64,000 nt of DNA from UBA3839 sp963627995 (lineage in GTDB: Bacteria > Bacteroidota > Bacteroidia > Bacteroidales > Bacteroidaceae). Under the pieces are notes generated by a model. It searched no databases, was not told the DNA's origin, and was given only the letters and a program-made list of their open reading frames with translations. The stretch covers positions 62,001 to 126,000 of the forward strand of contig CAVGCV010000005.1 of the NCBI GenBank assembly GCA_963627995.1. The letters run 5' to 3'. Both the position numbers and the translations under genes were made by a program. This document shows, in pieces, positions 25,214 to 33,543 of the stretch (position 1 is the stretch's first letter; every line of letters starts with the position of its first letter).

Positions 25214-25999
25214 TCAGATGTTGATTTGCAGCCCGTCGTAGGCCAGGCGGACGTGCGGCGGCAGCCGCCGCTCCTCCACGGCGTGGGGCAGGATGTGGTG
25301 GGACATGTGGACGAGGTAGGTGCGGCGCGCGCCCACGCGCCGGGCGAAGGCGACGGCCTCGTCGAGCGTCTGGTGGGAGGGGTGCGCGTAGTGGCGCAGG
25401 CCATTGACCACGAGCGTCTCGACCCCGCGCAGCAGCGGAAGCTCGGCCTCGCCGATGGTCTTCATGTCGGTGATGTAGGCCAGCGCGCCCACGCGGTACG
25501 CCATGATGGGCAGCCGCCCGTGCATGACGCGGAACGGCAGCACCTCCACGCCGCCCACGCGCACCGCCGCGTGGGGCTGTATTTCCTCCAGGTCGATGGA
25601 CGGAGCGCCAAGGTAGCGGCGCTCCTTGGGGGTGAAGCAATAGGGGATGCGCTCGCGCAGGTGGCGCGCGCAGTAGGGCTCGGCATAGACGGTCACGTCG
25701 CCGAAGAGGCTGAAGGGGCGCAGGTCGTCGAGGCCGCCGACGTGGTCGTAGTGCTCGTGCGTGATGAAGATGGCGTCGATGCGCCGGAACTGGCTGGCCA
25801 GCATCTGCTCGCGGAAGTCGGGGCCGCAGTCGAAGAGGACGCGGCGCACGCCGTCGGGGGCGGTGGTGTCGGGCACTTCGAGCAGCGACGAACAGCGGAG
25901 GCGCCGGTCGCGCGGGTCGGCCGACGTGCAGACGGCGCAGCGGCAGCCTATCTGGGGCACGCCGGTGGAGGTGCCCGTTCCCAGGAATGTGAGCTTCAT
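25214..25999 (-). CDS. MBL-fold metal-dependent hydrolase (PhnP-like)
   Basis: 261 residues from MKLTFLGTGTSTGVPQIGC, the usual family start. An alternative ATG at 26026 overlaps the murB stop as TGATG and would add nine residues. Metal ligands are seen in ITHEHYDHVGG (about 77-87), LFDCGPDFR and YITDMKT, plus a Cys pair in CRCAVC near residue 20, as in PhnP-like enzymes that bind a structural zinc. Relatives hydrolyse cyclic or linear phosphodiesters; the substrate here is unknown. It is translationally coupled to murB. Confidence 0.88.
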   Translation of the reverse strand: MKLTFLGTGTSTGVPQIGCRCAVCTSADPRDRRLRCSSLLEVPDTTAPDGVRRVLFDCGPDFREQMLASQFRRIDAIFITHEHYDHVGGLDDLRPFSLFGDVTVYAEPYCARHLRERIPYCFTPKERRYLGAPSIDLEEIQPHAAVRVGGVEVLPFRVMHGRLPIMAYRVGALAYITDMKTIGEAELPLLRGVETLVVNGLRHYAHPSHQTLDEAVAFARRVGARRTYLVHMSHHILPHAVEERRLPPHVRLAYDGLQINI

Positions 26000-26025
26000 G
26001 GTGTGGTGGGGTTTCGACGCCGGCA

Positions 26026-27027
26026 TCAAATGACGTTCACCTCGGGGTGGATGTCGATGCCGAACTTTGACTTGACGGACTGGCATACCGCGTCGGACAG
26101 GCGGAGGATGTCCGCGCCCGTCGCCCCGCCAAGATTGACGAGCACGAGCGCCTGCCTGCCGTACACGCCGGCACGCCCCAGCGCGCGCCCCTTCCAGCCG
26201 CACTGCTCAATCATCCAGCCGGCGGGGATTTTCACGCGGTCTGCGTCGACGTCGTAGTGCGGCAGCGAAGGATGGTCGGCCTGGAGGCGGAGGAACTGCG
26301 CGCGCGGCACGACGGGATTCATGAAGAAGCTCCCCGCGTTGCCAATCCGGCCGGGGTCGGGCAGCTTTTCGTTGCGGACGGCGATGACGGCCTGGCGCAC
26401 GCGCTCGGGCGTGGCCTCGCCCCCGGACAGGCGGGCGCGCAGGCCGCCGTAGTCGAGGAGCGGCACGAAGCGGCGCGCGAGGCGGAAGGTGACGTAGGTG
26501 ACGGCGTACTGCCCGCGCAGCTCCTGCTTGAAGATGCTCTGGCGGTAGGCGTAGTTGCACTCGAGGTTGCCGAGGACGCGCTTCTGACCCGTCCGCAGCT
26601 CGACGCACTCGACGGCGGCGACCACGTCCTTGGCCTCCGCGCCGTAGGCCCCGATGTTCTGCACGGCGGCGGCCCCCACCTCGCCCGGAATGAGCGAGAG
26701 GTTCTCGACGCCGTGCCAGCCGCGGCGGACGGCCTCGGCCACAAAGTCGTCCCACACCTCGCCCGCTCCCACGCGCACGAGGACGTGGTCGGGCGTCTCG
26801 TCAACCGGCGCCATGCCGCGGATGTTGCTGTGGAGCACGGTGCCGGGGAAGTCGCGCGTGAACAGGAGGTTGCTGCCTCCGCCGATGTGGAGGAGGGGCT
26901 GCGCGCCCAGCGCGGGGGCGAGCTGCACGAGCTCGTCCTCGGTGTCGTACTGGATGTATTCGGACGCTGCGGCCTCGACGCCAAACGTGTTGAGGCGGCG
27001 CAGCGGATAATTGCGTTCTCTCTGCAT
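26026..27027 (-). CDS. murB: UDP-N-acetylenolpyruvoylglucosamine reductase
   Basis: 333 residues from MQRERNYPLRRLNTFGVEA. FAD-binding features are HIGGGSNLL (about 47-55) and the stretch IPGEVGAAAVQNIGAYG (about 110-127). The proton-donor Ser is in GNAGSFFMNPV (near 231). The length and sequence fit type I MurB enzymes. It makes UDP-MurNAc by NADPH-dependent reduction, the second committed step of peptidoglycan precursor synthesis. Its ATG directly abuts the DUF4348 stop and its stop overlaps the possible ATG of the MBL gene. Confidence 0.95.
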   Translation of the reverse strand: MQRERNYPLRRLNTFGVEAAASEYIQYDTEDELVQLAPALGAQPLLHIGGGSNLLFTRDFPGTVLHSNIRGMAPVDETPDHVLVRVGAGEVWDDFVAEAVRRGWHGVENLSLIPGEVGAAAVQNIGAYGAEAKDVVAAVECVELRTGQKRVLGNLECNYAYRQSIFKQELRGQYAVTYVTFRLARRFVPLLDYGGLRARLSGGEATPERVRQAVIAVRNEKLPDPGRIGNAGSFFMNPVVPRAQFLRLQADHPSLPHYDVDADRVKIPAGWMIEQCGWKGRALGRAGVYGRQALVLVNLGGATGADILRLSDAVCQSVKSKFGIDIHPEVNVI

Positions 27028-27864
27028 TCAGATGTCGATTTCAATGAGCCACCACTTGCCCTGCATGCGGTCGAACTTGTACTTGACGAACAGGCCGGAG
27101 CTGAGTTCCTCGACGAGGAGCGTCTTGCGGTTCTGCGAGAAGGCCGCCTGGCCGTAGTCGATGTTGGTCATGATGTTCTCGGGCAGCGGCATCTCCTTGC
27201 GGAACTCGAACCACTCGTCGGCCGTGAGTTCTTCGACGCTGCCCTCGTCGTCCTCCGCCTGCGCCTCGCTCACGAGGCGGAGGGGCAGCCGCAGGGATTC
27301 GCGCTGGAACACGGAGTCGCTGCTGAACTGCGCGAAGAAATGTGCGAAACTGGCGTGGGGGGTGCGCGTGGTCTCGTCCTTTTCGAAATTGACAAGTTGC
27401 CACTGCCCCGCAGTCCGGCGGAAGTTGTAGCGCTCGACGTAGTTCTCGTCGAGGTAAATCCACTCCACGCCCACCTCGCTGACGGACGTGTCCTTCTGCA
27501 GCGCGATGTCGGCATCGCGCTCGTAAATCACCGAGTAGAACGCCTGCGAAGAGAAGCGGCTGAACTGTTTCCAGTCGTTGCGGCTGACCCTCAGCACTTC
27601 GCCGCCTTCCCTGCACTCGAGGGGGAAGCGCACGCGGCGCAGCTGAAACGCGTTGTCGGAAATAAAGCTGAAGAAGAAGTCGTCGAACAGCTCGTCCGCC
27701 GCCTTGGGCACTTCCTCCTCCTCAAACAGATACAGCGTGTCCTCGCGTTCCGCCGCCGAGTCGCCCTGTTCCTCGGGCTGCTGCGCCCCGGCGGCCGTGT
27801 CGCCGCCATTCACGCAGCACGCCAGCGCCAGGCAGGCGCAGGCAAGGAGCAAAATCGTTCTCAT
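27028..27864 (-). CDS. DUF4348 lipoprotein
   Basis: 278 residues from MRTILLLACACLALACC. The signal sequence ends in a lipobox-like LALAC, so lipidation at Cys16 is likely. A glutamate-rich linker (about 25-55) leads to the globular part (about 60-278), with WKQFSRFSSQAFYSVIYERD and a C-terminal KYKFDRMQGKWWLIEIDI. This matches the DUF4348 family of Bacteroidota, which has no assigned function. It is the first gene of a four-gene operon with murB, which hints at an envelope role, but that is inference. Confidence 0.82.
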   Translation of the reverse strand: MRTILLLACACLALACCVNGGDTAAGAQQPEEQGDSAAEREDTLYLFEEEEVPKAADELFDDFFFSFISDNAFQLRRVRFPLECREGGEVLRVSRNDWKQFSRFSSQAFYSVIYERDADIALQKDTSVSEVGVEWIYLDENYVERYNFRRTAGQWQLVNFEKDETTRTPHASFAHFFAQFSSDSVFQRESLRLPLRLVSEAQAEDDEGSVEELTADEWFEFRKEMPLPENIMTNIDYGQAAFSQNRKTLLVEELSSGLFVKYKFDRMQGKWWLIEIDI

Positions 27865-27902
27865 CACTTCAGAGGGGTTTCGCAAAAGCACCAAATTTCC
27901 CG

Positions 27903-27910
27903 CAAAGGTA
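27903..27910 (-). promoter_or_regulatory. -7 promoter box of the DUF4348-murB operon
   Basis: The minus strand reads TACCTTTG, 38 bp upstream of the chosen start at 27864. It is divergent from the pheS promoter. Confidence 0.7.
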
Positions 27911-27953
27911 AGGTTTCTTTTCCACTTTTAGGCATCATGCTGACAAATTTGCG

Positions 27954-27961
27954 TAACTTTG
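27954..27961 (+). promoter_or_regulatory. -7 promoter box of pheS
   Basis: TAACTTTG, 80 bp upstream of the pheS ATG. The leader between them contains no obvious T-box or leader peptide. Confidence 0.7.
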
Positions 27962-28041
27962 CGCCGATTCCGAAATCACTGCGGAGGCGCGCCCGGCGCA
28001 CCGCGCAGGAGCGATGTCGGAGAACGCAAAACAACAACCGT

Positions 28042-29061
28042 ATGTTAGAAAAGATTCAGAAACTCCTTGCCGAGGTGGAGGCGCTGCAAGCCCACACGGC
28101 GGAGGAGGTCGAGGCGCTGCGCATCAAGTATATCAGCAAGAAGGGCGTTGTCACGGCGTTGATGGCCGACTTCCGCAACGTACCCGCCGAGCAGAAGAAA
28201 GAGGTAGGCATCAGAATCAACGAGCTGAAGAACAAGGCTTTGGACAAAATCAACGAGCTCAGGGACAGCTTCGCGGCCACGGACACGGTGGACGACGACA
28301 TCGACCTGACGCGCACGGCCTACCCCGTCCCGCTCGGCACGCGCCACCCGCTGTCGCTCGTGAAGAACGAAATCATCGACATCTTCGCGCGCCTGGGGTT
28401 CGCCCTGGCCGAGGGGCCGGAGGTGGAGGACGACTGGCACGTCTTCTCGTCGATGAACTTCGCGGACGACCACCCGGCGCGCGACATGCAGGACACGTTC
28501 TTCGTCGAGAGCCACCCCGACATCATCCTCCGCACCCACACCTCGTCGGTACAGACGCGCACCATGGAGCGGGCGCAGCCGCCCATCCGCGTGATTTGCC
28601 CCGGGCGGGTGTACCGCAACGAGGCCATCAGCGCGCGCGCGCACTGCTTCTTCCACCAGGTGGAGGGCCTGTACATCGACAGGAACGTCAGTTTCACCGA
28701 CTTGAAGCAGGTGCTGCTCCTCTTCGCCAAGGAGATGTTCGGCAAAGACACCAAAATCCGCCTGCGCCCGTCGTACTTCCCCTTCACCGAGCCGTCGGCG
28801 GAGATGGACATCTCGTGCAACATCTGCGGCGGCGAGGGCTGCGGATTCTGCAAGCACACGGGGTGGGTCGAAATCCTCGGGTGCGGGATGGTGGACCCGA
28901 ACGTGCTGACGCTCAACGGCATCGACCCCGCCGTCTATTCGGGCTACGCATTCGGCATGGGCGTGGAGCGCGTCGCGAACCTCAAGTACCAGGTGAAGGA
29001 CCTGCGCCTGTTCTCGGAGAACGACGTGCGCTTCCTGCGCGAGTTCGAGGCCGCCAACTGA
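28042..29061 (+). CDS. pheS: Phenylalanyl-tRNA synthetase alpha subunit
   Basis: 339 residues from MLEKIQKLLAEVEALQ. A coiled-coil N-terminal tRNA-binding arm (1-90) precedes the class II core. Motif 2 is seen in CPGRVYRNEAISARAH (about 191-206), the phenylalanine pocket in FFHQVEGLYID, and motif 3 in FGMGVERVANLKY (about 304-316). The zinc-like CNICGGEGCGFC stretch (about 260-270) is common in this phylum. PheS forms an alpha2beta2 enzyme with PheT, whose gene is not adjacent here. The gene ends before a strong terminator. Confidence 0.96.
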   Translation: MLEKIQKLLAEVEALQAHTAEEVEALRIKYISKKGVVTALMADFRNVPAEQKKEVGIRINELKNKALDKINELRDSFAATDTVDDDIDLTRTAYPVPLGTRHPLSLVKNEIIDIFARLGFALAEGPEVEDDWHVFSSMNFADDHPARDMQDTFFVESHPDIILRTHTSSVQTRTMERAQPPIRVICPGRVYRNEAISARAHCFFHQVEGLYIDRNVSFTDLKQVLLLFAKEMFGKDTKIRLRPSYFPFTEPSAEMDISCNICGGEGCGFCKHTGWVEILGCGMVDPNVLTLNGIDPAVYSGYAFGMGVERVANLKYQVKDLRLFSENDVRFLREFEAAN

Positions 29062-29125
29062 CCGTCCCCAAGAGGCCGCGCCACGCGGAAAGCGCGCGGG
29101 CGCGCCGCCAGCAGCCACAAGCCGG

Positions 29126-29170
29126 AATCCGGCCGGAGCACACGTGTGCTCCGGCCGGATTTCTTTTTCC
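29126..29170 (+). terminator. Strong terminator after pheS
   Basis: A perfect 36-bp palindrome at 29126-29161 (arms ending in GGAGCACA-CG-TGTGCTCC) is followed by TTTCTTTTT. It lies 65 bp after the pheS stop. Confidence 0.88.
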
Positions 29171-29179
29171 CGCTCCGTC

Positions 29180-29359
29180 CTAAACGCCCATCCAGGCAAG
29201 GATGCAGGGCGTGGCGAGCGCAGTGAAGATGCCGTTGAGAATCAGCCCCAGGCTGGCGTAAACGCCATGTACGTCGCGCACGCCCATGGACGTGGCGGTG
29301 CCGAGGGCATGGGCGGCCGTCCCCATCGACAAGCCCTGCGCCACCGGCGTGCGCACACC
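29180..29359 (-). pseudogene. Truncated lrgB (C-terminal remnant)
   Basis: The last 59 codons of this minus-strand frame (GVRTPVAQGLSMGTAAHALG through to ILAWMGV) match the C-terminus of LrgB/YohK membrane proteins, which end in a run like RGLAMGxASHxxGTAR followed by a hydrophobic helix. The 5' three quarters are missing. Upstream of residue G1 the frame passes into the palindromic repeat at 29378-29481. No lrgA is present. LrgA/LrgB families affect autolysis or metabolite export. The remnant has no start codon or promoter and is most likely dead. Confidence 0.75.
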
Positions 29360-29377
29360 CGGACACGTTCCCGAATA

Positions 29378-29481
29378 CCTCCGCAGTGTTTTGCCCCGCG
29401 CTCCGCGGAGAAAATAAATTTCGTCCGCGGACGAAAATATTTTTCTCTGCGGAGGTTCCGGACGCTCCTCCGCAGTGTTTT
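29378..29481. repeat. Nested palindromic element, copy E (GCGGAGAAAA family)
   Basis: Two 15-bp direct repeats CCTCCGCAGTGTTTT (29378-29392 and 29467-29481) flank a 55-bp nested palindrome (29401-29455): outer arms CTCCGC(G/A)GAGAAAA with one mismatch, inner perfect TTTCGTCCGCGGACGAAA at 29419-29436. It shares its parts with the element at 43904-44008. Confidence 0.8.
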
Positions 29482-29599
29482 TTACGCGGGCGCCAACCCC
29501 GTCATTCCCAACGGCTTGCACCGGCTGCTGCCGCGTCCCTACGGCCCGGACAGTCCCGCCCCCTCCGCCCGCCCGCACGCATATTATAAAGGAAGCTGT

Positions 29600-29643
29600 C
29601 GGCCCCGCCCGCTGCCATCCCGGGATGGCAGCGGGCGGGGCCG
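29600..29643. repeat. 44-bp perfect palindrome upstream of the repeat surface protein
   Basis: Both arms are perfectly complementary around the centre CATCCC-GGGATG, with GC-rich flanks (CGGCCCCGCCC). No T-tract follows directly. It lies in the gene-free stretch 29482-29822, which otherwise holds only a weak TACATTCG box at 29721-29728 that may serve the surface protein. Confidence 0.8.
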
Positions 29644-29822
29644 GCGCGCTTCGCAGCCCCCTTTTTCGCGGCGTTTAGGAACATTTAACAATCGGGGGGG
29701 TAAAATCAACGGATTTTAACTACATTCGCCGCCGAGGCCGCCCGCCGATTGGATGCTTGGAGAAGCACGCGCGGCGGCGTGATTCGGAACTTTTTTATTC
29801 ACCACCCAAAAAAAACAACAAC

Positions 29823-32800
29823 ATGAAGAAACTGCTACGACATTTGTCTTCCTGCGGGCTGGCCGCCAGGGGAGGCTGGCCGCTCCTGCTCGCCGTGGCG
29901 CTGGCCGCGCTGTGGGCCGCGCCCGCGCAGGCAGTGAACTATGGCCTGAAAATTTGCGGCGTGCGGGTGACCGACGAGAACAAGGACGACCTCACCGTCA
30001 TCCCCGGCGTGACGGAGGGCACCGCCACCTACGACCCCGCCACCAGGACGCTGCGGCTCAAGGACGCCTTCATTGAGGCGCCGGGCTACATCGGTTGCAT
30101 CGAGAATACAGGCGTGGACTGGCTGACCATCGAGGTGGAGGGGCAGTGCGCGATGACATCCGACGAGGGGTATGGCATTTCCATGGGTGTGTCCACCACG
30201 ATTGCAGGCAAGTCCGGGGCTGGCGTGCGCTCGCTTGTTGTTTCAACCGCGGGCACCGGCGTTCAAGTGGGCAAAGCCAACTACTTCACCTTCACCATCC
30301 GCGATGTCGACCTCACCGTCACGGGCCAGAAGTATGGAATCGCGGGCAACGCAGGGGAAAATATGTCTCTTGCGGGCTTCGTAATCGTGAGAGATGAGAA
30401 GCTCATCATCGAGAACGCCAGCGTGCGCGCCAAGGGCGGGCAAGGCAGCATCTACAACTTCTCCTCGCTGACGCTCGAGGGGTGCATGGTTCTCACGCCC
30501 GAGGGCGCGGCGTTCGACGGCGGCGCGCTGAAAAAGGACGGCGAGGTGGTGACCGGCGAGGCGGTCATCGGCAGGAGCTATGGCCTGTACGTCTGCGGCG
30601 TGCCGGTGACCGACGCGAACAAGAACGACCTCTCCGCCATCCCTGGCGTGACGGAGGGCACCGTCACCTTCGACCCCGACACCGGGACGCTGCGCCTCAA
30701 GGACGCCGTCATCGGGGCAGGCGACAACAGTTGCATCGACAACGCAGGCGTGGACGGGCTGACCGTCGAGGTGGAAGGGCAGTGCGCGATGACATCCGAC
30801 GCAGGGTATGGCATTTCCATGGGTGTGGCCACCACGATTGCAGGAAAGTCCGGGGCCGGCGTGCGCTCGCTTGTTGTTTCAGCCGCGGGCACCGGCGTTC
30901 ACGTGGGCACCACCGGCGTTAACGTGGGCAGCGCCGATTTCTACACGTGCACCATCAGCGATGTCGACCTCACCGTCACGGGCCAGGAGTATGGAATCGC
31001 GGGCAACGTGAGGAATGTTGAGGGAGATGGGTACTCCATCCCCATGAGAAATAAGAGGCTCACCATCAAGAACGCCAGCGTGCGCGCCAAGGGCGGGCAA
31101 GGCAGCATCTGCAACTTCGCGTCGGTGACGCTCAAGGACTGCATGGTCCTCACGCCCGAGGGCGCGGCGTTCGACAACGGCATGCTGAGAAAGGACGGCG
31201 CGCTGGTGACCGGCGAGGCGGTCATCGGCAGGAAGTATGATCTGCGGATTTGCGGCGTGCAGGTGACCGACGCGAACAAGGACGACCTCTCCGCCATCCC
31301 CGGCGTGACGGGCACCGCCACCTACAACCCCTACGCCAACGTGCTGCGGCTCAAGGACGCCGCCATCGTGGCGGCGGACGCCCTCCATTGCATCGTGAAC
31401 GAGAACGTGGACGGGCTGACCGTCGAGGTGGAGGGGAAGTGCGCGATGACATCCAACGAGGGGAGCGGCATTGTCATGGGCAAATCCACCGTGATTGCAG
31501 GCAAGTCCGGGGCTGAAGCGCCCACGCTCAGCGTCGTTGCCGGGGACAGGGGCGTTTGGGTGAAAGGCGGGATGTGCGCCGTCGTCGGCCTCGACCTCAC
31601 CGCCACGGGCAAGTATGGAATCGCGGGCAACAAGACGGGTGAGACCCTCACCGTCGAGAACGCCAGCGTGCGGGCCACGGGCGGGCAAGGCAGCATCTGC
31701 GACTTCGCGTCGGTGACGCTCGATGACTGCAAGATTGTCTCGCCTGCGGGCGCGGCGTTCGACGGCGGCACGCTGAAACAGGACGGCGAGGCGGTGACCG
31801 GCGAGGCGGTCATCGCCCTCTACGAAACGTATGGCCTGTACGTCTGCGACGTGCAGGTGACCGACTGGAACAAGGACGACCTCTCCGCCATCCCCGGCGT
31901 GACGGAGGGCACCGCCACCTACGACCCCGCCACCAAGACGCTGCGGCTCAAGGACGCCCGCATCGAGACGACGGACGCCCTCCATTGCATCGTGAACGAG
32001 AACGTGGACGGGCTGACCGTCGAGGTGGAGGGGAAGTGCGCGATGACATCCAACGAGGGGAGCGGCATTGTCATGGACGCGTCCACCGTGATTGCAGGCA
32101 AGTCCGGGGCCGGCGTGCGCTGGCTTGTTGTTTCAGCCGCGGGCTCCGGCGTTCACGTGGGCAACGATTTCGACTGCACCTGCACCATCAGCGAAGTCGA
32201 CCTCACCGTCACGGGCCAGGAGTATGGAATCGCGGGGATTGTTGAGGAAAATGGGCACTTCATCAATCACCTCACCATCAAGAACGCCACCGTGCGCGCC
32301 ACGGGCGGGCAAGGCAGCATCTACAAATTCTCCTCGCTGACGCTCGAGGGCTGCATGGTCCTCACGCCCGAGGGCGCGGCGTTCGACGGCGGCGCGCTGA
32401 AAAAGGACGGCGAGGTGGTGACCGGCGAGGCGGTCATCGGCAGGAGCTATGGCCTGTACGTCTGCGGCGTGCCGGTGACCGACTGGAACCATCACAACCT
32501 CTCCTCCATCCCCGGCGTGAAGGAGGGCGCCGTCACCTACGACCCCGCGACCAAGACGCTGTGGCTCCGTAACGCCCGCATCGAGGCGGACGCCCACATC
32601 GAGACGGAGGCCGCCCTCCATTGCATCGTGAACGAGAACGTGGAGGGGCTGACCATCGAGGTGGAGGGGCTGTGCACGATGGCAGCCATCGGTTCTCCCA
32701 TTGTCATGGACGCATCCACCGTGATTGCAGGCAGTCCCAGGCTTGAAACGCCCTCGCTCAGAGTCTATGTCTCTTCCTGGGACCGCGGCATTATCGTGGA

Positions 32801-33209
32801 GAACGACGCGTCCTGCACCGTCCGCGACCTCGACCTCACCGTCATAGGCCAGATGCTTGGAATCGCAGGCAACAGGACGGATGTGACCCTCACCGTCGAG
32901 AACGCCACCGTGCGCGCCACGGGCGAGGAAGGCAGCATCACCGGCTTCAAGTCGGTGACGCTCAAGGACTGCCATGTCGTCACGCCGGCGGGCGCGGCGT
33001 TCGACGGCGGCGCGCTGATGCTGGGCGGCGCGGTGGTGACCGGCGAGGCGGTCATCCTCCCGACGTCCGTGGGCATCGGCACGACGGCCGTTGACGCGCC
33101 CCGCCGCGAGGGCACCTACACGCTCACGGGCGTTCGCCTCACGGCCCCGCTCGACCAGCTGCCGCGCGGCGTCTATGTCGTGGACGGGCAGAAGGTGGTG
33201 AAGAAGTGA
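29823..33209 (+). CDS. Surface/secreted protein with five tandem ~210-residue modules
   Basis: 1128 residues from MKKLLRHLSSCGLAARGG, an export signal ending near APAQA. The body is five tandem modules, each opening with a YGLxxCGVxVTDxNxxDL-like block at nucleotides 29940, 30579, 31236, 31830 and 32448. A module contains TxTYDPxTxTLRLKDA, then LTxEVEGxCAMTS, IAGKSGAG, DLTVTGxxYGIAGN, NASVRAxGGQGSI and PEGAAFDGGxL-KxDGE. The short Thr/Val-rich strands suggest a beta-solenoid, which is inference. The end (GTYTLTGVRLTAPLDQLPRG, then VYVVDGQKVVKK) resembles C-terminal modules on surface proteins of Prevotella and Bacteroides. DNA blocks of over 100 bp are identical between modules, a sign of recent recombination. 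Ligand and role are unknown. Confidence 0.85.
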   Translation: MKKLLRHLSSCGLAARGGWPLLLAVALAALWAAPAQAVNYGLKICGVRVTDENKDDLTVIPGVTEGTATYDPATRTLRLKDAFIEAPGYIGCIENTGVDWLTIEVEGQCAMTSDEGYGISMGVSTTIAGKSGAGVRSLVVSTAGTGVQVGKANYFTFTIRDVDLTVTGQKYGIAGNAGENMSLAGFVIVRDEKLIIENASVRAKGGQGSIYNFSSLTLEGCMVLTPEGAAFDGGALKKDGEVVTGEAVIGRSYGLYVCGVPVTDANKNDLSAIPGVTEGTVTFDPDTGTLRLKDAVIGAGDNSCIDNAGVDGLTVEVEGQCAMTSDAGYGISMGVATTIAGKSGAGVRSLVVSAAGTGVHVGTTGVNVGSADFYTCTISDVDLTVTGQEYGIAGNVRNVEGDGYSIPMRNKRLTIKNASVRAKGGQGSICNFASVTLKDCMVLTPEGAAFDNGMLRKDGALVTGEAVIGRKYDLRICGVQVTDANKDDLSAIPGVTGTATYNPYANVLRLKDAAIVAADALHCIVNENVDGLTVEVEGKCAMTSNEGSGIVMGKSTVIAGKSGAEAPTLSVVAGDRGVWVKGGMCAVVGLDLTATGKYGIAGNKTGETLTVENASVRATGGQGSICDFASVTLDDCKIVSPAGAAFDGGTLKQDGEAVTGEAVIALYETYGLYVCDVQVTDWNKDDLSAIPGVTEGTATYDPATKTLRLKDARIETTDALHCIVNENVDGLTVEVEGKCAMTSNEGSGIVMDASTVIAGKSGAGVRWLVVSAAGSGVHVGNDFDCTCTISEVDLTVTGQEYGIAGIVEENGHFINHLTIKNATVRATGGQGSIYKFSSLTLEGCMVLTPEGAAFDGGALKKDGEVVTGEAVIGRSYGLYVCGVPVTDWNHHNLSSIPGVKEGAVTYDPATKTLWLRNARIEADAHIETEAALHCIVNENVEGLTIEVEGLCTMAAIGSPIVMDASTVIAGSPRLETPSLRVYVSSWDRGIIVENDASCTVRDLDLTVIGQMLGIAGNRTDVTLTVENATVRATGEEGSITGFKSVTLKDCHVVTPAGAAFDGGALMLGGAVVTGEAVILPTSVGIGTTAVDAPRREGTYTLTGVRLTAPLDQLPRGVYVVDGQKVVKK

Positions 33210-33262
33210 CCGCATGACGGCATGACGGAGCGAATCCGGCGCCGATGCCGGGCTCCATACAC

Positions 33263-33306
33263 AGGGCCGCCCCTCTCTCCCGACGGAGACGGGGCGGCCC
33301 TTCTTG
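33263..33306 (+). terminator. Terminator after the repeat surface protein
   Basis: An 11-bp stem (AGGGCCGCCCC at 33263-33273, GGGGCGGCCCT at 33291-33301) is followed by TCTTG. The rest of the stretch 33306-33506 up to the PBP promoter shows no gene or repeat. Confidence 0.75.
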
Positions 33307-33506
33307 CTGCATGGAAAGCCGGCGGCGGGTGTTTGTTGGGAATGCCCGGACAAGTCTTGCGGATTTTCTTGAACGCCGTAGCTTCGTGCCGGGCGTAGCG
33401 GATGCGTTAGGCTCGGGAAAGAGGGGGACACTCCTGTAAGCCTGGGCCGGCGCGGCTGTGTTGTTACTTTTTGGGGGAGTGGGGTTTGTGTTCTGCAAAA
33501 AAGCCG

Positions 33507-33514
33507 TACATTTG
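33507..33514 (+). promoter_or_regulatory. -7 promoter box of the PBP1-kdsB-M16 operon
   Basis: TACATTTG, 29 bp before the PBP1 ATG at 33544. Confidence 0.7.
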
Positions 33515-33543
33515 CACGTTAAAGAAATTCTCAAATACTTGAT

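Noticed and set aside
28045..29199. 384-codon minus-strand frame opposite pheS
   Set aside because: Antisense to pheS with intact synthetase motifs; no domain in the shadow.
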